Origin: Cyclobacteriaceae bacterium
GTDB lineage: Bacteria > Bacteroidota > Bacteroidia > Cytophagales > Cyclobacteriaceae
Length of the DNA: 13,448 bases
Reading direction: 5' to 3'
NCBI GenBank assembly: GCA_029861825.1
Contig: JAOTYN010000057.1
Coordinates: 1 to 13,448, forward strand
The notes below the pieces were generated by a model. It had not been told where the DNA came from. It searched no databases and was given only the letters and a program-made list of their open reading frames with translations. The position numbers were made by a program, and so were the translations under genes. This document shows, piece after piece, positions 1 through 7,445 of this stretch. Every line of letters starts with the position of its first letter. The first letter of the stretch is position 1.

Positions 1-1057
1 CAGGGATCATCCCTACCAAATCCTTGATGTTACCCATTTTCTTGATCTGTTGCAGTTGAGAAAGAAAATCATCAAAATTGAACTGATTCTTGCGGATCTT
101 TATCTGTAACCGTTGAGCTTCCTCTTCATCAAATACTTCCTGCGCCTTTTCCACCAGAGAAACCACATCTCCCATCCCTAATATCCGCTGGGCCATTCGG
201 TCCGGGTGAAAGATATCAATGGCGTCCATCTTTTCACCTGTACTGATAAATTTGATAGGTTTTTCCACCACCGATCTGATGGATAGGGCAGCTCCACCCC
301 TGGTATCACCATCTAATTTTGTGAGGACCACACCATCGAAATCCAATCGCTCATTAAAGGTTTTGGCGGTGTTGACTGCATCCTGTCCAGTCATGGAGTC
401 TACCACAAACAAGGTCTCCGAAGGGTCAAGCTGCCGTTTAAGCTGCGAGATCTCAGTCATCATTTCCTCATCAATGGCTAAACGTCCCGCTGTATCCACG
501 ATGAGGATCTTTTTATTATTATCCTTAGCATGTTTCAGGGCATTGCCTGCAATCTGCAGGGGATCCTGCATGTCGGGCTGTGCAAAAACTTCCACCCCGA
601 TCTGCTCACCTAGAACTTTCAACTGGTCAATAGCTGCGGGACGGTATACGTCGCAAGCCGCCAATAGGACCGGGCGGCCCTGTTTCTTAAAATAACTGGC
701 CAGTTTTCCACTAAAAGTGGTCTTACCTGAACCTTGCAATCCAGATATCAATATCACCGCGGGATCACCTTTTACACTGATATCCTCCTTGGTTCCACCC
801 ATTAAGCGGGTGAGCTCCTCGCTGACAATTTTGGTGAGTAGCTGTCCTGGCGATACTGCAATCAGCACTTCTTGCCCCAGTGCCTGTTCCCTTATATTAT
901 CGGTAACCTGTTTGGCTACTTTATAGTTGACATCAGCATCCACCAGGGCTCTGCGGATCTCCTTGATGGTGCTGGCCACATTAATTTCTGTAATGCGTCC
1001 CTGGCCCTTAAGATTGCGGACTGCCTTATCAAGTTTTATACTGAGGTTTTCAAACAT
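1..1057 (-). CDS. ffh: Signal recognition particle protein Ffh (3' end outside window)
   Basis: This is the GTPase subunit of the signal recognition particle, which binds 4.5S RNA and signal sequences of nascent membrane proteins and docks on FtsY at the inner membrane. About 352 residues are visible, read from the ATG at 1055-1057 to the left edge. The N-terminal helical domain comes first, then the NG GTPase domain with the P-loop GLQGSGKTT at about residues 106-114, DVYRPAA at 136-142, DTAGR at 188-192, TKLDG at 246-250 and DTRGG at 251-255. The methionine-rich M domain starts near residue 297 (GDVVSLVEKA) and is cut by the window edge. The family is usually about 440 residues, so roughly 90 residues are missing here. 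The gene diverges from the glycosyltransferase at 1147 across 89 bases, where I could not find a convincing promoter for it. Family identification is certain. Confidence 0.97.
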   Translation of the reverse strand, partial: MFENLSIKLDKAVRNLKGQGRITEINVASTIKEIRRALVDADVNYKVAKQVTDNIREQALGQEVLIAVSPGQLLTKIVSEELTRLMGGTKEDISVKGDPAVILISGLQGSGKTTFSGKLASYFKKQGRPVLLAACDVYRPAAIDQLKVLGEQIGVEVFAQPDMQDPLQIAGNALKHAKDNNKKILIVDTAGRLAIDEEMMTEISQLKRQLDPSETLFVVDSMTGQDAVNTAKTFNERLDFDGVVLTKLDGDTRGGAALSIRSVVEKPIKFISTGEKMDAIDIFHPDRMAQRILGMGDVVSLVEKAQEVFDEEEAQRLQIKIRKNQFNFDDFLSQLQQIKKMGNIKDLVGMIP

Positions 1058-1146
1058 ATTTTGTTTATTTGCCTGTAAAATTAATGAAAAATATGGCAGT
1101 GAAGTATATTGTTGGAATAATCTCACCGCTTAAAATTCATCGCTAG

Positions 1147-2142
1147 TTGACACCTCTGTATTCCATTATTGTACCCGTGTATAACCGGCCTCAAGAGGTG
1201 GAAGAGCTGCTTGGCAGCCTTGCTCAACAAACATTTAAGGATTTCGAAGTAGTATTGATCGAAGACGGATCCACACAGGATAGTGAGCAAGTAGTAAAGG
1301 ACTATAGCGAGAGACTGAATATCAACTATTTCTTTAAGCAGAATACCGGGCCCGGCGATAGCCGCAACTTTGGGATGATCCAGGCTCAAGGCAACTTTTT
1401 CATTTTTTTCGATTCAGATTGTATCGTGCCTGAACACTACCTGGAAGAGTTGCATACCGCTCTGCAAAGTCGAGGATTAGATGCCTTCGGAGGGCCCGAT
1501 CAGGCGCATGCCAGTTTTAGCAGAACCCAAAAGGCCATAAACTACGCCATGACCTCGATGCTGACCACCGGTGGAATACGAGGTAGAAAACGACAGCTGG
1601 ACAACTTCCAACCCCGCAGCTTCAACATGGGGATACGCCGTGCGGTATTTGATAAAGTTGGAGGATTTTCCAACCTGCATCCCGGTGAAGACCCCGATTG
1701 GAGCTACCGCATTCAAGATGCCGGATTTAAGACCGGACTGATTCCGGAAGCCTTTGTCTACCACAAACGAAGAATTGATTTTAAAAAATTCTGGACTCAG
1801 GTGTATAAGTTCGGCCTGGCCCGCACCATCCTCATGAGATCTCATCCACGTTCCCGTAAACTGGTATATGCCTTACCCGCTCTGGGCTTGATCCTGAGCC
1901 TTATCCTGTTTATAGCAGGGTTTTACCGGATGTATATGTGGTGGCCCTTGGTATTGGGTTTGATGCTAATACTGTTCGATGCCCTCTATTCCACAAAGAG
2001 CTTGCCCATAGCTCTAATAGGGGTTTTTGCTACTGCTGTTCAAATGGCAGGCTATGGTTGGGGATTTTTAAAAGGGTTCTGGCACCTACACCTGTTTGGT
2101 AAGGATCCTAAACAGCAATTTCCTGAAATGTATTTTCACTGA
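1147..2142 (+). CDS. Membrane-anchored family 2 glycosyltransferase
   Basis: This 331-residue protein should transfer a sugar from a nucleotide-sugar donor on the cytoplasmic face of the inner membrane. The GT-A fold opens with SIIVPVYNRP (residues 6-15), followed by EDGS (39-42), the metal-binding DSD at 89-91, NMGIRRAVFDKVGGF (160-174) and the acceptor/base motif GEDPDW (180-185). After a basic stretch, three hydrophobic segments at about 240-260, 264-281 and 286-309 anchor the C-terminus. The start must be the TTG at 1147: an in-frame TAG lies directly upstream (1144-1146), and the next candidate, a GTG, falls inside the PVYN strand. No Shine-Dalgarno sequence is seen. It is followed after 108 bases by a YfhO-type GT-C-like protein, and the pairing resembles systems in which a GT2 makes a polyprenyl-phosphate sugar that a GT-C enzyme then uses. 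Donor and acceptor are unknown. Confidence 0.9.
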   Translation: MTPLYSIIVPVYNRPQEVEELLGSLAQQTFKDFEVVLIEDGSTQDSEQVVKDYSERLNINYFFKQNTGPGDSRNFGMIQAQGNFFIFFDSDCIVPEHYLEELHTALQSRGLDAFGGPDQAHASFSRTQKAINYAMTSMLTTGGIRGRKRQLDNFQPRSFNMGIRRAVFDKVGGFSNLHPGEDPDWSYRIQDAGFKTGLIPEAFVYHKRRIDFKKFWTQVYKFGLARTILMRSHPRSRKLVYALPALGLILSLILFIAGFYRMYMWWPLVLGLMLILFDALYSTKSLPIALIGVFATAVQMAGYGWGFLKGFWHLHLFGKDPKQQFPEMYFH

Positions 2143-2250
2143 TGACCGCATCCTGAAAATTCCTATAATTAAAGGCCAAGTGTAACAAAATCATTAGTTT
2201 TAAAAACAAAATACCTCCCGGAACCCATTACTCATTTCAACCGAGCATTT

Positions 2251-4731
2251 ATGAATTTCAAAGACGATGTGCTGCCCCACTTATTTGCGATAATCGTATT
2301 TCTGATGGTAAGCACAATTTTTTACAGTCCTTTGGTCTTCTCCGGGAAATCCTTGGATCAGCATGACATTTCACAGGGTATAGCGGCTAGTCAGGAGATC
2401 ATAGAACACCGAAATCAAACCGGTGAAGAGGCCCTGTGGACAAATTCAATATTCGGAGGCATGCCTGCCTACCTTATCAATACCAGGTGGAGCGGCGATC
2501 TAATGTTGCATGTTCAGCACTTAATATCTCTTTGGTTACCCAGCGCTGCAGGGGTTATGCTGGTTTGCTGTCTGACTTTCTATATTTTACTGCTTGTTTT
2601 TAAAGTTCGCCCATGGTTGTCCATTATTGGCGCCTTGGGCTTTAGTTTAGGGAGTTTCAACATAATTAGTGTAGAAGCAGGTCATATGTGGAAAATGTGG
2701 GCCATTGCTTACATGCCTTTAGTGCTGGCAGGTGTGCATTTGGCATTCAATAAAAGGCTTCTTATGGGGTTTGCTTTAGTAGCACTAGGTCTGGCATTAG
2801 AATTGAGATCCAATCATTTGCAAATGACCTATTATTTGCTGATCCTGCTTTTGATTTATGGTGCTGTACAATTATTCTATGCCCTCAAGTATGGGCAGCT
2901 GAGTGGCTTGCTTAAACCCCTGGGCTACTTGGTAGTCGCCGCCTTACTGGCGGTGTTGTGCAACAGTGGTAAAATCTGGTCAGTTTACGAATACGGCAAG
3001 TACTCCACCCGGGGTGCTCCGGAATTAACGCAGGAAGCTGCTACCTCCAAAGGATTGGACCGTGAATATGCGTTTCGCTGGAGTAATGGTATTATGGAAC
3101 CTCTTACCCTGATGATTCCGGAGTTCTTTGGAGGGCCTAGCATAAACACATTACCATCGGACAGCAACCTGGGTGAAGCCTTGAGGGCTAACGGACAGGC
3201 ACCGGTTCAGGTTCGACAATATCTGCAGCAAGTGGCCACTTACTGGGGTGATCAACCCTTTGTGGCAGGTCCTGCATATGCCGGGGCCATTGTTATGTTT
3301 CTTTTCATAATGGGTCTATCCCTAGTTGATCGCAGGAATCGATTGTGGCTGGTCATTGCAATTTTACTTTCCATCTTGCTTTCCTGGGGGAACAATTTTG
3401 AGATTTTCAATAATCTAATGTTTGATTATTTCCCAGGTTATAACAAGTTCAGGTCCGTTTCGTTTACCATAGTTATAGCCTTGGTATGCATCCCATTAGT
3501 AGGCTTTTTAGGTTTGGAAAAGCTAATGGCAAATGCCTCTGATCCAAAAGTTCGCACCCAATTGGTGCGTGCCGGGATTATCACTGGTTCCATATTGGTA
3601 TTGGCTGTTATTTATTCGAATATAGGAAGCTTCCGCGGTGCAAATGACGAACAGTTATTTTCTCAAGTCCCCCCCTGGTATGCCCAAGCGCTGAAGGCCG
3701 ATCGAGCCAGTATCTTGCGCAACGATGCCATAAGATCCTTGATCTTTGCCGGGTTGGTTTGGCTTATTTTATTCTATCATGTTAAAAATAAGGTTGCCCG
3801 TAACCTGGTCTACGCCATATTGGGCGTAATGGTATTGGCAGACCTTTGGGGAGTGAACAAGCGCTATCTTCAGAATGAAGATTTTATCTCCAGAAATACC
3901 TTGAAGCCAGCAGCAACAGCTGCAGACCAACAAATATTACAAGATCCTGATTTAAATTACCGGGTATTGAGTTTTCTCAGTAGTCCCTGGAACGATGCAG
4001 TCGCTACCTCCTATCACCGGTCCGTAGGCGGCTATCACGGAGCTAAAATGCGTCGCTACGCCGACGTAATAGAAGGATGTTTAGACACAGAATTCAGGTC
4101 TTTGCTGCAGGAGCTGCGCAGCAACGGCCAAGTAGGCTCTCATCCCGTCCTCAATATGCTAAATACCAAGTACTTAATAGCTGGAAATGAAGCGGGAAGT
4201 GCCATCCGAAATCCCTATGCGCAGGGAAGTGCCTGGTTCGTTCCAGAAGTTCAATTGGTCAACTCGGCCGATGAAGAATTTGCGGCCCTTTGCAATCTGC
4301 CCATTGCCAGTAAGGCGTTGGTAGATCAAAGCAAATTTCCCATAGATCACGTTGCTAATACCAACACCTTCAGCACTTCAGGAAGTGTGGTTCTGGAAGA
4401 TTATAAACCCAATTATCTGAAGTATCGCACTCAAAATCAGGAGCTAGGATTTGCAGTGTTTTCAGAGATCTACTACCCCAAGGGGTGGCAAGCGACAATA
4501 GATGGAGCATCCACTGAGATCATACGGGCTAACTACTTATTAAGAGCCCTTGTAGTTCCAGCTGGCTCTCATGTCATTGAATTTAAATTTGTTCCCAAAG
4601 CTTATATTGTTGGAAACCGTATAATGATGGTTTCCAGTACTGTACTTATGATAATTGTATTGCTGATTTTTTATAGGGAAATAAAAAAATCCATACAAAC
4701 ACGTAATCTTGGGACCGCAAGTAGCGGGTGA
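2251..4731 (+). CDS. YfhO-family polytopic membrane protein (GT-C-like glycosyltransferase)
   Basis: This is an 826-residue integral membrane protein of the YfhO type. Hydrophobic segments run from about residue 10 and recur through roughly residue 535. The first outside loop carries acidic residues (SLDQHD at 34-39), where GT-C enzymes place their catalytic aspartate, and the segment LWTNSIFGGMP (62-72) is a mark of the Bacteroidota members. A less hydrophobic domain of about 250 residues follows, containing the YfhO C-terminal signature of YYPKGWQATIDG (near 742-753) and VVPAGSHVIEFKF, before a last membrane helix near 793-812. Known Firmicutes YfhO proteins move sugars from a lipid-phosphate carrier onto teichoic acids outside the membrane. 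By analogy this protein may glycosylate a surface glycan or protein, but no substrate can be read from sequence. The preceding GT2 is a plausible donor-making partner. Confidence 0.85.
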   Translation: MNFKDDVLPHLFAIIVFLMVSTIFYSPLVFSGKSLDQHDISQGIAASQEIIEHRNQTGEEALWTNSIFGGMPAYLINTRWSGDLMLHVQHLISLWLPSAAGVMLVCCLTFYILLLVFKVRPWLSIIGALGFSLGSFNIISVEAGHMWKMWAIAYMPLVLAGVHLAFNKRLLMGFALVALGLALELRSNHLQMTYYLLILLLIYGAVQLFYALKYGQLSGLLKPLGYLVVAALLAVLCNSGKIWSVYEYGKYSTRGAPELTQEAATSKGLDREYAFRWSNGIMEPLTLMIPEFFGGPSINTLPSDSNLGEALRANGQAPVQVRQYLQQVATYWGDQPFVAGPAYAGAIVMFLFIMGLSLVDRRNRLWLVIAILLSILLSWGNNFEIFNNLMFDYFPGYNKFRSVSFTIVIALVCIPLVGFLGLEKLMANASDPKVRTQLVRAGIITGSILVLAVIYSNIGSFRGANDEQLFSQVPPWYAQALKADRASILRNDAIRSLIFAGLVWLILFYHVKNKVARNLVYAILGVMVLADLWGVNKRYLQNEDFISRNTLKPAATAADQQILQDPDLNYRVLSFLSSPWNDAVATSYHRSVGGYHGAKMRRYADVIEGCLDTEFRSLLQELRSNGQVGSHPVLNMLNTKYLIAGNEAGSAIRNPYAQGSAWFVPEVQLVNSADEEFAALCNLPIASKALVDQSKFPIDHVANTNTFSTSGSVVLEDYKPNYLKYRTQNQELGFAVFSEIYYPKGWQATIDGASTEIIRANYLLRALVVPAGSHVIEFKFVPKAYIVGNRIMMVSSTVLMIIVLLIFYREIKKSIQTRNLGTASSG

Positions 4732-4736
4732 TTTAG

Positions 4737-4744
4737 TATCTTTG
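4737..4744 (+). promoter_or_regulatory. Candidate Bacteroidota -7 element (TATCTTTG) upstream of the glycan operon
   Basis: TATCTTTG matches the Bacteroidota -7 consensus TAnnTTTG exactly. It lies 5 bases past the stop of the YfhO-type gene and 26 bases before the GTG of the second glycosyltransferase, which would give a leader of roughly 20 bases. The best upstream TTG (4709-4711) is 25 bases away, longer than the usual 19-20, so the -33 part is weak. It could let the tightly packed genes from 4771 onward be transcribed independently of the two genes before them. Confidence 0.4.
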
Positions 4745-4770
4745 TAACGCTTGTTTACCAGATTTAACCG

Positions 4771-5682
4771 GTGAGTATCCCCTCTTTATCGATCGTAATA
4801 TGTACTTACAACAGGGATCGTTATCTACAGCAATGTCTGGAGCATTTGAACCAACAGACCTGCCATCCCGGGGATTTCGAAATATTGGTGGTTGACAACA
4901 ACAGCACCGATCGCACCTCGTTAATTTGCCAGGACTTCCGCACTAATAACTCCGATATTAACTTCAAATATTTGAAGCAACCGCAACAAGGACTTTCTTA
5001 CAGTAGGAATTTGGGGCTAGAGAAGGCCTCTGCCCCACTAATCAGTTATCTTGACGATGATGCTTACCCTGATTCACATTATGTTCAAAATCTGTGTGAC
5101 TATTTTCAATCCCATAGCGAAGTCGACGCTATAGGTGGCAAAATAACTCCCGCTTATGAAAAAGCAGCTCCCAACTGGATGTCTAAATATCTGCTGCCGC
5201 TGGTAGCTGCCCTTGACATGGGGAGAGTGCCGGTAGCTTTTAAACCATGGAAATTTCCCATAGGAGCTAACATGGCCTTTAGGGCGTCCGTGCTGCGAGA
5301 TATAGGTGGTTTTAATCCACAGCTTGGCAGAAAAGGTGATTTTCTGGGAAGTGGTGAGGAGAAAGATGTTTTCCTCACATTGCACCAAAGCAAAAAAATC
5401 ATCCATTATGTTCCCGCGGTGCATGTCTTTCATACCATCCCCAATAATCGGCTGGAATCGGATTATATAAAGAAAATGGCTATAGGAATAGGAATGAGTG
5501 AGGCGACAAGGCTTCAACAGGCACCTTGGAAGCAGCGTATTATCAAATGGCTCCAAGAGTTTTTTAAAATTGGGGCAACCATTATCTTAGTGCTTTACTA
5601 TACCATTACTTTTAGGTGGCCGAAAGCTAATATGCTGTTGAAATTTCGTATATGGGTCCTGAACGGTTTTTTAAAAGCTTAG
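4771..5682 (+). CDS. Family 2 glycosyltransferase (GT-A)
   Basis: This 303-residue cytoplasmic glycosyltransferase begins with the classic SLSIVICTYNRDRYL (residues 6-20) and has VDNNSTD at 41-47, a DDD metal-binding motif at 95-97 (LDDDAYP), GANMAFRASVLRDIGGF at 165-181 and GSGEEKDV at 193-200 as the catalytic-base region. A single hydrophobic stretch near residues 264-281 may associate the C-terminus with the membrane. The start is a GTG. An in-frame TAA at 4765-4767 blocks extension, and any later start would remove the nucleotide-binding strand. It is the first gene of the compact run ending at 12120, and only 4 bases separate its stop from the next GTG. It probably adds one residue to the lipid-linked glycan built by this cluster. 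Donor and linkage cannot be told. Confidence 0.9.
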   Translation: MSIPSLSIVICTYNRDRYLQQCLEHLNQQTCHPGDFEILVVDNNSTDRTSLICQDFRTNNSDINFKYLKQPQQGLSYSRNLGLEKASAPLISYLDDDAYPDSHYVQNLCDYFQSHSEVDAIGGKITPAYEKAAPNWMSKYLLPLVAALDMGRVPVAFKPWKFPIGANMAFRASVLRDIGGFNPQLGRKGDFLGSGEEKDVFLTLHQSKKIIHYVPAVHVFHTIPNNRLESDYIKKMAIGIGMSEATRLQQAPWKQRIIKWLQEFFKIGATIILVLYYTITFRWPKANMLLKFRIWVLNGFLKA

Positions 5683-5686
5683 ATAC

Positions 5687-6571
5687 GTGATCCTGAAAAT
5701 TCAATCATTTCTACATAATCTAGGAGCAGTTTTCACTACTCTAATCCGACTGGTAATTCTGGCAAAATTTAAAGTGCGCCCGGCATCGCCCAATCACAAA
5801 GAGGCAATATTATTGGGTAATGGCCCCAGTTTAAAAAAGATGCTGGAAAAGCACGGCGAATTTTTAGAGGGTAAAGACTTGATCTGCGTTAATCACTTCC
5901 CCTCCACAGAGCTTTACCAAAAACTGAAGCCGAAATACTATGTTACTTCGGCACCGGATCTCTGGCTTGACGAGATTGATAAATTTTTTGTTGATCAAAG
6001 CAATGGTTTGTTTAATGATATGGTGGAGCGTACCAAATGGCCTTTAGTATTTTACATACCACATGAGTCCAGCAAATTCAAGCGATGGCAAAACATACTT
6101 AAGAATAACCCGAATATTGATATCAATTATTACAACAACACTCCGGTCGAGGGGTGGCGCTGGTTTCGACATGCTTGTTTCAAGGCAAATTTGGGAATGC
6201 CGCGACCTCACAACGTAATGATCCCAAGCTTAATGCTTACGCTCAATATGGGCTACGAAAAAATATACTTATGGGGCGCGGACCACAGTTGGTTATCGGA
6301 AATTTCCGTTAATGACAACAATGAGGTGCTGATTAACCAAAAGCATTTTTATGACGAACATCAAACTGAGGGGAAGCCCCTGGATAAAAGAGGAGTGGGC
6401 AAGCGAAATTTACCGGAGTTATTAACTAAGTTTGTCCATGCTTTTAACGGATATTTTGTGCTGAAGGAGTATGCTGAAAGCCTGAACACGGTCATTGTCA
6501 ACAATACCCCCGGTTCATTCATTGATGCTTTTACCCGCCAAAGTTTGTCAAAGTTGCATGAATATGAGTAA
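5687..6571 (+). CDS. GT42/DUF115-like protein, candidate nonulosonic acid transferase
   Basis: This 294-residue protein is most likely to be annotated as hypothetical or MptE-like. A hydrophobic stretch at about residues 12-27 may tether it to the membrane. It then has ILLGNGPSLK (41-50), DLICVNHF (64-71), the segment NVMIPSLMLTLNMGYEKIYL (176-195) followed by WGAD (196-199), histidines at 220 and 225, and VIVNNTPGSFIDAF near the C-terminus (269-282). This order resembles, by eye, the Campylobacter Cst-type sialyltransferases (GT42: AGNGPSLK, FRCNQF, GYKEIYLSGID, a catalytic histidine, then LCPNSLLANF) and the DUF115/Maf proteins that place nonulosonic acids on flagellin. The gene directly precedes and overlaps neuB by 8 bases, which supports a CMP-nonulosonate donor. 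It uses a GTG start 4 bases after the previous stop. The fold assignment is fairly sure, while the transferase role is inference. Confidence 0.65.
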   Translation: MILKIQSFLHNLGAVFTTLIRLVILAKFKVRPASPNHKEAILLGNGPSLKKMLEKHGEFLEGKDLICVNHFPSTELYQKLKPKYYVTSAPDLWLDEIDKFFVDQSNGLFNDMVERTKWPLVFYIPHESSKFKRWQNILKNNPNIDINYYNNTPVEGWRWFRHACFKANLGMPRPHNVMIPSLMLTLNMGYEKIYLWGADHSWLSEISVNDNNEVLINQKHFYDEHQTEGKPLDKRGVGKRNLPELLTKFVHAFNGYFVLKEYAESLNTVIVNNTPGSFIDAFTRQSLSKLHEYE

Positions 6572-7445
6572 ATCCATCGTCTATAAACCGCCTATTGTGG
6601 TCGCCGAAATTGGTTGTAATCACAAAGGTGAAATGGAAATTGCCAAAGAACTGGTCCAGATGGCTAAATTATGCCAAGCGCATTACGCCAAATTTCAAAA
6701 ACGGAATCCTCAAGAGCTACTAACCACCAAGCAGTACAATGCGCAACATCCTTATCCCCCCTATAGCTACGGCCACACTTATGGCGAACACCGGGAATTC
6801 TTAGAATTCACTAAAGAACAGCATCAACAATTAAAAGATTATTGTGAGCAAGTAGGTATTGGATACGCCACCAGTGTCTGGGACATCACATCAGCCCTCG
6901 AAATCATTGACTTGAACCCCGATTACATTAAGGTACCCAGTGCGTGTAATCTTCATTTCGAAATGCTGGAATTGCTTCGCGATAATTATCAAGGAGATAT
7001 TCATATTAGTTTCGGAATGACAACCCGTGAGGAGGAGAACTCCATTGTTGACTTTTTCCTGGAAAAAAATGCCGGGCAAAGATTAGTCCTCTACTCATGT
7101 ACTTCCGGATATCCCGTATCCTTTGATGATGTAAACCTTCTGGAGATCACCAGGATCAGGGAGGTTTTTGGCGAACATGTAAAAGATCTGGGATTCTCCG
7201 GTCATCATTTGGGCATTGCTATAGATCAAGCCGCCTACACTTTGGGAGCTTCCTGGATAGAAAGACATTTCACTAAAGACCGCACATGGAAAGGAACTGA
7301 TCATGCCGCTTCATTGGAGTTAGGAGGACTACAAAAGTTGATCAGAGATTTAACCGCAACCTACAAATCCCTCCAGTATAAAACTCAGGATATTCTGGAA
7401 GTCGAAACCGTACAGCGGGACAAACTAAAATATCGCAAGGAGTGA
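6564..7445 (+). CDS. neuB: NeuB-family nonulosonic acid (probably 9-phosphate) synthase, no SAF domain
   Basis: This 293-residue TIM-barrel enzyme should condense phosphoenolpyruvate with a six-carbon sugar (phosphate) to form a nine-carbon keto acid. Motifs are AEIGCNHKG (14-22), KFQK (43-46), TYGEHREFLEF (72-82), IKVPSA (122-127), SFGMTT (149-154), SCTSGYP (178-184), SGHHLG (212-217) and ERHFTKDRTWKGTDH (233-247). His214 and His235 match the metal ligands. TYGEH..LEF, SGH in place of the bacterial SDH, and TWKG.DH are shared with animal sialic acid 9-phosphate synthase as I remember it. The protein ends where the C-terminal SAF (antifreeze-like) domain would begin. An in-frame ATG at 6495 gives 23 extra residues that do not look like the family. 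The ATG at 6564, or the one at 6558, puts the family start directly before SIVYKPPIVVAEIG, with an 8- or 14-base overlap with the previous gene. Confidence 0.9.
   Translation: MSKSIVYKPPIVVAEIGCNHKGEMEIAKELVQMAKLCQAHYAKFQKRNPQELLTTKQYNAQHPYPPYSYGHTYGEHREFLEFTKEQHQQLKDYCEQVGIGYATSVWDITSALEIIDLNPDYIKVPSACNLHFEMLELLRDNYQGDIHISFGMTTREEENSIVDFFLEKNAGQRLVLYSCTSGYPVSFDDVNLLEITRIREVFGEHVKDLGFSGHHLGIAIDQAAYTLGASWIERHFTKDRTWKGTDHAASLELGGLQKLIRDLTATYKSLQYKTQDILEVETVQRDKLKYRKE

Noticed and set aside
219..1133. Plus-strand open frames across the left edge
   Set aside because: They are antisense to ffh, whose minus-strand translation shows every SRP GTPase motif. The plus frames have no recognisable domain.
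1147..1152. TTGACA resembling a sigma-70 -35 box
   Set aside because: It is the start codon region of the glycosyltransferase. No matching -10 follows, and Bacteroidota use a different promoter consensus.
2149..2161. ATCCTGAAAATTC, repeated at 5689-5701
   Set aside because: There are only two copies of a 13-base word, one in a spacer and one at the start of a coding region, with no flanking similarity. Chance is the simplest reading.
2143..2250. Small gene or RNA in the 108-base gap between the GT2 and YfhO-type genes
   Set aside because: No convincing reading frame, hairpin or promoter consensus was found in it.
5074..5556. 160-codon minus-strand frame inside the second glycosyltransferase
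   Set aside because: It lies wholly within a gene with clear GT2 motifs, and its translation has no domain-like pattern.
6495..6563. Longer neuB starting at the ATG at 6495
   Set aside because: The 23 added residues do not resemble the family N-terminus and would overlap the previous gene by 77 bases. The ATG at 6564 (or 6558) places the start just before the conserved AEIG strand.
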